Positions 56,566-64,000 of a stretch of DNA of 64,000 bases are shown here, piece after piece. The translations under genes were made by a program, and so were the position numbers. Where the stretch lies: contig NZ_JXJP01000004.1 of the NCBI RefSeq assembly GCF_000826645.1, positions 1-64,000 of the forward strand, in the 5' to 3' direction. Each line of letters begins with the position of its first letter. Position 1 is the first letter of the stretch. This DNA is from Psychroserpens mesophilus. Its GTDB lineage: Bacteria > Bacteroidota > Bacteroidia > Flavobacteriales > Flavobacteriaceae. The notes under the pieces were generated by a model. The model saw nothing but the letters and a program-made list of their open reading frames with translations. It was not told the origin of the DNA and ran no database searches.

Positions 56566-58296
56566 ATGGCGTCTCATTACGAAGCACCTATTAGAAGACC
56601 CTTAGTTACGGGAGAAAAATCATATCACGATGTATCGATAGATGTGGCAGCTCCAGTTGAAGGAAAAGCAAACAAATCTTGGTGGATTGTATTTTCAATA
56701 GCACTAATAGCTTTCCTTTGGGGAATAGGTTGTATTATCTATACAATTTCCACTGGTATTGGAACTTGGGGTTTGAACAAGACCGTTGGTTGGGCTTGGG
56801 ACATTACTAACTTCGTTTGGTGGGTTGGTATTGGTCACGCAGGAACACTGATTTCTGCAGTACTCTTATTATTCCGTCAAAAATGGAGAATGGCAATTAA
56901 CCGTTCTGCTGAAGCAATGACAATTTTCTCTGTTGTTCAGGCAGGTTTATTCCCAATCATTCACATGGGTCGTCCATGGTTAGGCTATTGGGTATTACCT
57001 ATTCCAAACCAATTTGGTTCGCTTTGGGTGAACTTTAACTCACCATTACTTTGGGATGTATTTGCAATCTCAACATACCTTTCAGTATCACTAGTATTCT
57101 GGTGGACAGGTTTGCTTCCAGATTTCGCAATGTTACGTGATAGAGCAATTAAGCCGTTTCAAAAGAAAATATACGCATTATTGAGTTTTGGATGGTCTGG
57201 TAGAGCTAAAGACTGGCAACGATTTGAAGAAGTATCTTTAGTGTTAGCTGGTTTAGCAACACCTCTAGTACTTTCTGTACACACCATCGTATCTTTCGAT
57301 TTCGCAACTTCTGTAATTCCAGGTTGGCATACTACAATTTTCCCACCTTACTTTGTTGCAGGAGCTATTTTCTCGGGATTTGCTATGGTGAACACACTTT
57401 TAATTATTATGAGAAAAGTGTGTAATCTTGAAGATTATATTACCGTTCAACACATCGAATTAATGAACATAGTTATCATGATTACAGGTTCAATAGTTGG
57501 TGTGGCTTACATTACTGAATTGTTTATAGCATGGTATTCTGGTGTTGAATACGAACAATACGCATTCTTAAACAGAGCTACAGGACCTTATGCTTGGGCA
57601 TATTGGGCAATGATGACATGTAACGTATTCTCTCCACAATTTATGTGGTTCAAAAAATTACGTACAAGTATCATGTTCTCTTTCTTTATTTCAATAGTTG
57701 TAAATATTGGAATGTGGTTCGAACGTTTTGTTATTATTGTTACTTCATTACATAGAGATTATTTACCATCGTCTTGGACAATGTTCTCACCAACTTTTGT
57801 TGACATAGGAATCTTCATAGGAACAATCGGTTTCTTCTTCGTATTATTTTTATTATATGCAAGAACATTCCCAGTAATCGCTCAAGCGGAAGTGAAAACC
57901 ATCTTAAAATCGTCTGGTGAGCGTTATAAAAATATTAGAGAACGAGGAGATAGTTTAGTTGGTACAGGTTCTGATGCTAGAACATCTAACTTGAAAATTG
58001 AAGAAACGACTACCGCTAAACGTCCATTACAGGACAAAAAAGATAAGTTAGAAAACTTACTGAAAGGTGTTGGAACGTTTGATGCGACAATACAAACAGC
58101 TGATGACTTAAAAGTCATCAACGGTATCGGTCCTAAAATGGAAGAAGTACTTAACAGTATTGGTATTTTTACTTATGCTCAAGTAAGTAAAATGACAAAA
58201 AGAGAATATGACTTGTTAGATGATATTACAGGTTCTTTCCCAGGAAGAGCAGAACGTGATGATTGGTCTGGACAAGCAAAAAAACTAATAAACTAA
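56566..58296 (+). CDS. actC: Alternative complex III NrfD-like subunit ActC with HhH tail
   Basis: A 576-residue quinol-binding membrane subunit of the NrfD/PsrC family with about ten transmembrane helices (motifs GHAGTLISAVLLLF and VVQAGLFPIIHMGRPW). Unlike a plain NrfD protein, it has about 110 extra residues at the C-terminus. That tail ends in a helix-hairpin-helix-like domain from about 515, with DLKVINGIGPKMEEVLNS and FTYAQVSKM. Such domains bind DNA or mediate protein contacts elsewhere; here it would face the cytoplasm or periplasm by the membrane. The frame is continuous and the operon spacing to actD is 9 bases, so the fusion looks real. Confidence 0.93.
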   Translation: MASHYEAPIRRPLVTGEKSYHDVSIDVAAPVEGKANKSWWIVFSIALIAFLWGIGCIIYTISTGIGTWGLNKTVGWAWDITNFVWWVGIGHAGTLISAVLLLFRQKWRMAINRSAEAMTIFSVVQAGLFPIIHMGRPWLGYWVLPIPNQFGSLWVNFNSPLLWDVFAISTYLSVSLVFWWTGLLPDFAMLRDRAIKPFQKKIYALLSFGWSGRAKDWQRFEEVSLVLAGLATPLVLSVHTIVSFDFATSVIPGWHTTIFPPYFVAGAIFSGFAMVNTLLIIMRKVCNLEDYITVQHIELMNIVIMITGSIVGVAYITELFIAWYSGVEYEQYAFLNRATGPYAWAYWAMMTCNVFSPQFMWFKKLRTSIMFSFFISIVVNIGMWFERFVIIVTSLHRDYLPSSWTMFSPTFVDIGIFIGTIGFFFVLFLLYARTFPVIAQAEVKTILKSSGERYKNIRERGDSLVGTGSDARTSNLKIEETTTAKRPLQDKKDKLENLLKGVGTFDATIQTADDLKVINGIGPKMEEVLNSIGIFTYAQVSKMTKREYDLLDDITGSFPGRAERDDWSGQAKKLIN

Positions 58297-58305
58297 AAAT
58301 AGTAC

Positions 58306-58836
58306 ATGGAAGCTTCAAAAGTAATTCACGCTATTTATACAGATGATGACGTTTTAATGAATGCTGTCAAAAAAGTTAAAGCAGAAAGACATCACATCGA
58401 GGAAATTTATACGCCTTTTCCAGTTCACGGACTAGACAAAGCTATGGGCTTAGCTCCAACGCGTATTGCAATTGCATCATTCATGTATGGATGTGTAGGT
58501 TTAACAGTTGCTATTGTCATGATGAATTTTATCATGATTGAAGATTGGCCTCAAAATATCGGTGGTAAGCCAAGTTTTAGCTATATCGAAAATATGCCAG
58601 CTTTTGTGCCAATAATGTTTGAGTTGACCGTATTTTTTGCAGCTCACTTAATGGTAATAACGTTCTATCTAAGAAGTAGAATGTGGCCTTTTAAAAAAGC
58701 TGAAAACCCAGATCCAAGAACTACTGATGATCATTTTCTTATGGAAGTTGCCGTTCATGGTAATGAAAACGAATTGTCAGAGTTATTAAAAGAAACTGGA
58801 GCAGTAGAAATTAATTTAATTGATAAAGAGCACTAA
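58306..58836 (+). CDS. actD: Alternative complex III subunit ActD (DUF3341)
   Basis: A 176-residue membrane subunit of the DUF3341 family, with an N-terminal soluble part (YTDDDVLMNAVKKV), the IYTPFPVHGLD motif near 36 and two transmembrane helices (about 60-80 and 98-122). It holds the complex together and binds no cofactor. It lies between actC and actE with spacings of 9 bases each. Confidence 0.93.
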   Translation: MEASKVIHAIYTDDDVLMNAVKKVKAERHHIEEIYTPFPVHGLDKAMGLAPTRIAIASFMYGCVGLTVAIVMMNFIMIEDWPQNIGGKPSFSYIENMPAFVPIMFELTVFFAAHLMVITFYLRSRMWPFKKAENPDPRTTDDHFLMEVAVHGNENELSELLKETGAVEINLIDKEH

Positions 58837-58845
58837 TTTATTCAG

Positions 58846-59406
58846 ATGAAAAGCTTATTTAAAATAATAGTAGTATTAATGATGTTTGCTAGTATTCTTT
58901 CGTGTAAGAAAGATACAAGACCAAATTATCAGTTTATGCCAAACATGTATGAACCTGTCGGTTATGAAGCTTATGCAGAGTCTGACGCTTTTCCAGGAGG
59001 CGTAGAAGCTCAATTACCAGCAGAAGGGTCAATACCAAGAGGAGACTTTATGCCTTTCGAAATTGAAAATAATAATGATGGATATCTTTTAGCTAAGCAA
59101 ACCCTAAAGAGTTCATTAGATTCCACTCAAATCGATAGCGAAAGAGGAAAAGAACTTTATGATATTTATTGCGGAATTTGCCATGGTAACAAAGGAGCTG
59201 GTCAAGGTAAATTAGTTAAAAGAGAAAAAATATTAGGTGTGCCTAGTTATGATGATGCGGGAAGAGCAATCACCGAAGGGAGTATTTACCACACTATTTA
59301 TTATGGTAAAAATGCAATGGGTTCTTATGCGAATCAATTAAATGAAGAAGAACGTTGGCAAGTTGTAGATTACGTTTTAAAATTAAAAGCGGATCTAGAA
59401 AAATAA
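58846..59406 (+). CDS. actE: Alternative complex III monohaem cytochrome ActE
   Basis: A 186-residue lipoprotein cytochrome c. The signal ends at a lipobox (ILSC), and one haem site, CGICHG, is near residue 108, with an axial methionine probably in KNAMGSYANQL. It passes electrons from ActA-type haems toward the oxidase. It is flanked by actD and actF. Confidence 0.93.
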   Translation: MKSLFKIIVVLMMFASILSCKKDTRPNYQFMPNMYEPVGYEAYAESDAFPGGVEAQLPAEGSIPRGDFMPFEIENNNDGYLLAKQTLKSSLDSTQIDSERGKELYDIYCGICHGNKGAGQGKLVKREKILGVPSYDDAGRAITEGSIYHTIYYGKNAMGSYANQLNEEERWQVVDYVLKLKADLEK

Positions 59407-59430
59407 TTTAGATAAAGATTATATACAGAT

Positions 59431-60828
59431 ATGTACACATTTTCAAGTAAATTAAAAATATTTTCTATTGTACTTATTATTTTAGGTGCACTGGGCGTTG
59501 CTTATGGTTTTATGTCATCTCACAAATCTTTAGATGAAGTAAAAGAGATGATTGCTCATGAAGAAGCAGGACATCATGGAGGTAGTCATGATACTGAAAC
59601 TAAAGCACATGTTGTAGCAGGAGTTGAAGATCATTCAGATAATGCTCATAAAGCTAATGCACACGATGCTTTAGCAGATGCTCACAGCGATGCTGAAGCT
59701 CATCATGGTGACGAACACGCAGAGCACGTTTTACATCAAATTCATAACAGGCCTTACGCAGCTTTATATGTTGCGGCATTCTTTTTCTTTATGATTGCAT
59801 TGGGTGCCTTAGCATTCTATGGTATTCAGTGGGCTGCACAAGCTGGATGGTCACCTGTATTGTTTAGAGTGATGGAAGGTATTACTGCTTACGTGTTACC
59901 TGGAGGACTAATCGTTTTATTAGTGGCTTTTTTAGCTGGTGATCATATATTCGTTTGGATGAATCCTGATATGGTAGATCCTAGTAATGATAAATACGAT
60001 GCTTTAGTTGCTGGTAAAGAAAGTTGGTTAAATAGACCTTGGTTTTTTATAAGAGGTCTAATCTTTCTAGGTGGATGGGTGTTATATAGACAATTTGCAA
60101 GAAAGTTTTCTCTTGCTCAAGATAACGCAGATATAAACGATAATCGTAACTTTAAAAAAACATTCCGTATTTCAGCTGCATTTTTAGTGTTTTACATCTA
60201 TACAGAATCTATGATGTCATGGGACTGGATAATGAGTGTTGATCCTCACTGGTTCTCTACTTTATTCGGATGGTACGTTTTTGCTTCAATGTTTGTTAGT
60301 GGTATTACGGTAATTGCAATGATTACAATGTACTTAAAATCTAGAGGTCATTTACCATTTGTAAATGATAGTCACTTACATGATTTAGCAAAATTCATGT
60401 TTGCGATCAGTATTTTTTGGACATACTTGTGGTTCTCTCAATTCATGTTAATTTGGTATTCGAATATTCCTGAGGAAGTAACATACTTTGTAACACGTTT
60501 CCAAGATTATCAATTACCATTCTTAGGTATGGTTGCCATGAATTTTGTTTTTCCACTTTTACTTTTAATGAACAGTGATTACAAACGTATTCCTTGGTTT
60601 GTTGTCATGGCTGGTATCGTTATTTTATGTGGTCACTATATTGATGTTTTCAATATGATCATGCCAGCAACAGTTGGAGATAGATGGTATATTGGAATTC
60701 CTGAAATCGGATCTGTAATGCTTTTTGCTGGATTATTTATTTTTGTGGTATTTACGGCACTTACTAAAGCACCATTACTAGCTAAAGGGAATCCATTTAT
60801 TAAAGAGAGTGAACATTTCCATTATTAA
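59431..60828 (+). CDS. actF: Alternative complex III membrane subunit ActF
   Basis: A 465-residue multi-helix membrane protein related to ActC, with about ten transmembrane helices. After the first helix (~10-28) it has a strikingly His/Ala/Asp-rich stretch (about 40-105), including EEAGHHGGSH, AEAHHGDEHAEH and VLHQIH. This region would be on the periplasmic side. The remainder is ordinary for the family. A role of the His region in metal binding or oxidase assembly is only a guess. Confidence 0.93.
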   Translation: MYTFSSKLKIFSIVLIILGALGVAYGFMSSHKSLDEVKEMIAHEEAGHHGGSHDTETKAHVVAGVEDHSDNAHKANAHDALADAHSDAEAHHGDEHAEHVLHQIHNRPYAALYVAAFFFFMIALGALAFYGIQWAAQAGWSPVLFRVMEGITAYVLPGGLIVLLVAFLAGDHIFVWMNPDMVDPSNDKYDALVAGKESWLNRPWFFIRGLIFLGGWVLYRQFARKFSLAQDNADINDNRNFKKTFRISAAFLVFYIYTESMMSWDWIMSVDPHWFSTLFGWYVFASMFVSGITVIAMITMYLKSRGHLPFVNDSHLHDLAKFMFAISIFWTYLWFSQFMLIWYSNIPEEVTYFVTRFQDYQLPFLGMVAMNFVFPLLLLMNSDYKRIPWFVVMAGIVILCGHYIDVFNMIMPATVGDRWYIGIPEIGSVMLFAGLFIFVVFTALTKAPLLAKGNPFIKESEHFHY

Positions 60829-60853
60829 TATTAAATAAAGAAGACAAAAGACA

Positions 60854-62008
60854 ATGACTGCTTTTTTAACACTTATAATAGTACTTTTTATAGCTGTTGC
60901 CATTTGGCAAATGGTTAAGATATTTGACCTTGCTCAAGTTGGTTCAGATAGTAATGATCAGGTAGCTACAGATAAAGACAATAAGCTTAATGGATACTTA
61001 ATGATGGGATTTCTTGTCTTTATTTATGCCATTACTATTGCTAGTTTTTGGTATTTAGGAGATTTGCCATTAATGTCTAACTCGGCATCAGAGCATGGAC
61101 CTCAAATTGATAATTTGATGATAATCTCCATGGTTGTCATTTTTATTGTACAAACTTTCACACAATTTTTATTACACTATTTTGCTTACAAATACAAGGG
61201 AGAAAAAGGTCGAAAAGCATTGTTTTATGCAGATAACAATACATTAGAGGCCATATGGACATTCATTCCTGTTGTTGTTTTAGCGGGTCTAATTATTTAT
61301 GGTTTGTTTACCTGGACAAGTATTATGAACATAGATGAAAGTGAAGATCCTATGGTCATTGAGTTATATGCTCAGCAATTTAACTGGAAAGCACGCTATG
61401 CTGGAGAAGATAATACATTAGGAATGGCTAATGTTAGATTAATTGATATTGATCGCGCCAACATTTTAGGAGTAGATGAATCTGATCCTTACGCTCAAGA
61501 TGACATTATTACAACAGAACTTCATTTACCAGTTGGGAAGCCAATCTTATTTAAAATGCGATCTCAAGATGTGTTGCATTCAGCGTATATGCCTCACTTT
61601 AGAGCACAAATGAACTGTGTTCCAGGAATGATAACACAATTTGGATTTACGCCAACGGTGACTACTGCAGACATGCGCCAAAATCCAGATATTGTTGAAA
61701 AAGTCAGTAATATCAATGCTCTCCGATTAGAGAGAAAAGAAGAAATTGAAGCTAAAGGACAAGAATTATTATATGAATTTGATTACCTATTGTTATGTAA
61801 CAAAATATGTGGTAAATCTCATTATAATATGCAAATGAAGATTATTGTTGAAACCCAAGAAGAATATGATGCTTGGATAAGTGAACAAAAAACTTTTAAA
61901 AATTCTTTGATAGTTGCTGAAGAAAAAATGGATGATATAATTACAGTTGATGATGAATCCATTCAGAATGAAAACGAAGAAGCTAGAGAAGAGTTAATTG
62001 TGAACTAA
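60854..62008 (+). CDS. coxB: Cytochrome c oxidase subunit II
   Basis: A 384-residue subunit with an extra N-terminal helix, three further membrane segments and a CuA domain. The copper ligands are HS in VLHSAYMPHF and the set C-NKI-C-GKSH-YNM. Where most subunits II have C-x-E-x-C, lysine takes the place of Glu; that residue binds through its backbone, so function is likely kept. No cytochrome c domain is fused, so electrons should come from the act cytochromes. It is followed by about 100 bases before coxA. Confidence 0.95.
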   Translation: MTAFLTLIIVLFIAVAIWQMVKIFDLAQVGSDSNDQVATDKDNKLNGYLMMGFLVFIYAITIASFWYLGDLPLMSNSASEHGPQIDNLMIISMVVIFIVQTFTQFLLHYFAYKYKGEKGRKALFYADNNTLEAIWTFIPVVVLAGLIIYGLFTWTSIMNIDESEDPMVIELYAQQFNWKARYAGEDNTLGMANVRLIDIDRANILGVDESDPYAQDDIITTELHLPVGKPILFKMRSQDVLHSAYMPHFRAQMNCVPGMITQFGFTPTVTTADMRQNPDIVEKVSNINALRLERKEEIEAKGQELLYEFDYLLLCNKICGKSHYNMQMKIIVETQEEYDAWISEQKTFKNSLIVAEEKMDDIITVDDESIQNENEEAREELIVN

Positions 62009-62109
62009 ATTTTAATACTGAAATTCAACTAATATTGTGAAGTAATATGTAGTGTGTTTTAGTAGATTCAAAACAGTTAAATAAAAAGATTTAAAAAAGA
62101 AAATAGATT

Positions 62110-63903
62110 ATGTCAGCACACGCAGATACTCATACACACGACGATCACGGACATCATCATAAAGAGACTTTTGTGACTAAGTACATCTTTAGTCAAGACC
62201 ACAAAATGATTGCTAAGCAATACCTTATTACGGGAGTACTAATCATGGGTATTATAGGAATTTTAATGTCTTTGATGATGCGTTTGCAAATTGCATGGCC
62301 AGAACAACCTAATGTTGTTTTTGAAGCGTTGTTAGGAAAATGGGCTCCTGATGGTGTAATGGATGCCGATATTTATTTAGCATTAGTTACCATTCATGGT
62401 ACCTTAATGGTATTCTTTGTATTAACTGCTGGTCTTAGTGGTACGTTTAGTAATCTACTTATTCCATTGCAAATTGGAGCACGAGATATGGCATCAGGTT
62501 TCTTAAACATGATTTCATACTGGTTATTCTTTTTGTCATGTGTAATCATGATATTATCATTCTTTGTTGAGTTTGGACCTGCTGCTGCTGGTTGGACTAT
62601 CTATCCACCTTTAAGTGCCTTACCTATGGCTCAAGGAGGCTCAGGAATGGGAATGACTTTATGGTTAGTATCTATGGCCATATTTATTGCTTCGTCATTG
62701 TTAGGATCTCTTAATTATATCGTAACCGTTATCAATTTACGAACTAAAGGGATGTCGATGACAAGATTACCATTAACGATTTGGGCTTTCTTTGTTACAG
62801 CAATTATTGGTGTTATATCATTCCCAGTATTACTATCTGCTGCGTTGTTATTAATTATGGATAGAAGTTTCGGAACATCATTCTTCTTATCAGATATTTT
62901 TATTCAAGGTGAAGTGTTACATTACCAAGGTGGTTCTCCAGTTTTATTTGAACACTTATTCTGGTTCTTAGGACATCCAGAAGTATACATCGTATTATTA
63001 CCAGCACTTGGTATTACTTCCGAAATTATTGCTACAAACTCACGTAAGCCAATTTTTGGATATAGAGCAATGGTTATGTCAATTCTCGCAATTGCATTTT
63101 TGTCAACTATTGTTTGGGGACATCATATGTTTATTTCAGGAATGAATCCATTCCTTGGATCTGTGTTTACATTTACAACTTTATTAATTGCGATTCCTTC
63201 TGCTGTAAAAGCTTTTAATTACATAACAACTCTCTGGAAAGGAAACCTTCAAATGAATCCGGCAATGCTATTCTCTATCGGATTGGTATCTACATTCATT
63301 ACTGGTGGACTTACAGGTATTATTCTAGGAGATAGTGCATTAGATATTAACGTACATGATACGTATTTCGTGGTAGCACACTTTCACTTAGTAATGGGTA
63401 TTTCTGCGCTTTATGGAGTATTCGCTGGAATTTATCACTGGTTCCCAAAAATGTTTGGTAGAATGATGAACAAAAACTTAGGATATTTACATTTCTGGAT
63501 TACAGCGATAAGTGCCTATGGTGTGTTCTTCCCAATGCACTTTATAGGTATGGCAGGTTTACCAAGACGTTATTATACGAATTCTAATTTTCCACTCTTT
63601 GATGATGTAGCTAATGCAAATGTCATCATCACTATATTTGCTTTAATAGGTGGAACAGTGCAATTAGTATTCTTATATAATTTCTTAAGTAGTATATTTT
63701 TCGGAAAGAAAGCTGTTCAAAATCCATGGAAATCAAATACCTTAGAGTGGACGACTCCAGTTGAGCATCTGCATGGTAACTGGCCAGGCGAAATACCACA
63801 TGTTCATCGTTGGGCTTATGACTACAGTAAGCCAGGACATGATGAAGATTTCGTTCCTCAAAACATACCTTTGAAAGACGGTGAAGAAGAACTTCAACAT
63901 TAA
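62110..63903 (+). CDS. coxA: Cytochrome c oxidase subunit I
   Basis: A 597-residue haem-copper oxidase catalytic subunit with twelve or more transmembrane helices. CuB ligands and the cross-linked His-Tyr are in GHPEVYIVLLPALG and WGHHMF, and the two haem ligands in VAHFHLVMG. The N-terminus is His-rich (HADTHTHDDHGHHH). With the act genes just upstream it forms a quinol-to-oxygen supercomplex, as known for flavobacteria. Subunits III and IV are not seen in this window. Confidence 0.96.
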   Translation: MSAHADTHTHDDHGHHHKETFVTKYIFSQDHKMIAKQYLITGVLIMGIIGILMSLMMRLQIAWPEQPNVVFEALLGKWAPDGVMDADIYLALVTIHGTLMVFFVLTAGLSGTFSNLLIPLQIGARDMASGFLNMISYWLFFLSCVIMILSFFVEFGPAAAGWTIYPPLSALPMAQGGSGMGMTLWLVSMAIFIASSLLGSLNYIVTVINLRTKGMSMTRLPLTIWAFFVTAIIGVISFPVLLSAALLLIMDRSFGTSFFLSDIFIQGEVLHYQGGSPVLFEHLFWFLGHPEVYIVLLPALGITSEIIATNSRKPIFGYRAMVMSILAIAFLSTIVWGHHMFISGMNPFLGSVFTFTTLLIAIPSAVKAFNYITTLWKGNLQMNPAMLFSIGLVSTFITGGLTGIILGDSALDINVHDTYFVVAHFHLVMGISALYGVFAGIYHWFPKMFGRMMNKNLGYLHFWITAISAYGVFFPMHFIGMAGLPRRYYTNSNFPLFDDVANANVIITIFALIGGTVQLVFLYNFLSSIFFGKKAVQNPWKSNTLEWTTPVEHLHGNWPGEIPHVHRWAYDYSKPGHDEDFVPQNIPLKDGEEELQH

Positions 63904-63923
63904 CATACGTTTAAAAAATATTG

Positions 63924-63955
63924 AAAAGCCTTTCGTAAAAACCGAGAGGCTTTTT
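63924..63955 (+). terminator. Terminator of the act-cox operon
   Basis: AAAAGCCTTTCG, loop TAAAAAC, CGAGAGGCTTTT plus T: a 12-bp stem with one T-G pair, ending 18 bases before the next start codon. Confidence 0.85.
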
Positions 63956-63958
63956 GTT

Positions 63959-63966
63959 TATATTTG
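63959..63966 (+). promoter_or_regulatory. Candidate -7 box of the ruvB-like gene
   Basis: TATATTTG matches TAnnTTTG and ends 6 bases before the ATG at 63973, which would give a leaderless message. No clear -33 TTG. Confidence 0.45.
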
Positions 63967-63972
63967 TGTTAT

Positions 63973-64000
63973 ATGAATGAAAACCTAGATCCAACAAACG
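63973..64000 (+). CDS. ruvB: Start of a gene resembling ruvB (cut by window end)
   Basis: Only the first nine codons are present, reading MNENLDPTN. Flavobacterial RuvB Holliday-junction helicases often begin this way, and a -7 box and a terminator lie just upstream. The identification rests on memory of the N-terminus alone. Confidence 0.5.

Overview
The window looks like chromosomal DNA of a marine-type member of the Flavobacteriaceae (Bacteroidota). The evidence is a low-GC sequence, promoters of the Bacteroidota type (TTG, about 20 bp, TAnnTTTG), a type IX secretion sorting domain, a hybrid two-component system, secreted proteins that open with the QVGIGTT motif, and an alternative complex III (act) operon followed by cytochrome oxidase genes. 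Genus cannot be decided from the sequence alone.

Layout. At 1-246 there is a heptanucleotide tandem array and a GC-richer, possibly structured intergenic element ahead of ygiQ. At 2.2-8.6 kb, on the minus strand, polA is followed by a NUDIX hydrolase and a large PLD-nuclease/SF2-helicase/DUF3427-type protein, tightly packed as one likely operon. At 8.8-21.5 kb, also minus strand, lies a surface-protein region: a hybrid two-component sensor/AraC regulator, a 1540-residue leucine-rich repeat protein with a T9SS sorting domain, a 965-residue fibre-like protein ending in a probable C1q-like domain, and a cupin. A 118-bp element, nearly identical in both copies, lies upstream of each of the two surface-protein genes. 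A second repeat family carries a terminator stem with a compensated base-pair change.

At 21.7-27.7 kb are the genes for cyanophycin turnover: an isoaspartyl peptidase, cyanophycinase (cphB) and, divergent from it, cyanophycin synthetase (cphA). An unrelated HTTM-like membrane protein pair sits between them. At 28-34 kb are an aldehyde dehydrogenase, a secreted protein with a phage tail-collar domain and seven HxH motifs, and a TPR histidine kinase/LytTR regulator pair. At 34-39.6 kb, glycosylasparaginase, a sugar MFS permease and a GH92 mannosidase form a likely N-glycan-salvage operon.

At 39.7-46.5 kb are a metallophosphoesterase, a thioredoxin-fold protein without the CxxC cysteines, a polysaccharide deacetylase, a DUF2723 glycosyltransferase, tRNA-Gln and a universal stress protein. 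At 46.6-51.2 kb is rimP-nusA-infB, preceded by a clear promoter and a strong intrinsic-terminator hairpin in its leader, probably an attenuator. At 51.9-63.9 kb is the respiratory operon actABCDEF-coxB-coxA, which carries electrons from quinol to oxygen. The window ends in the first codons of a gene that looks like ruvB.

Most of the window is ordinary flavobacterial chromosome. The parts most worth follow-up are the polA-linked NUDIX/helicase pair, the shared element in front of two surface genes beside a hybrid regulator, the seven-HxH collar protein, the rimP leader hairpin, and a helix-hairpin-helix domain fused to ActC.
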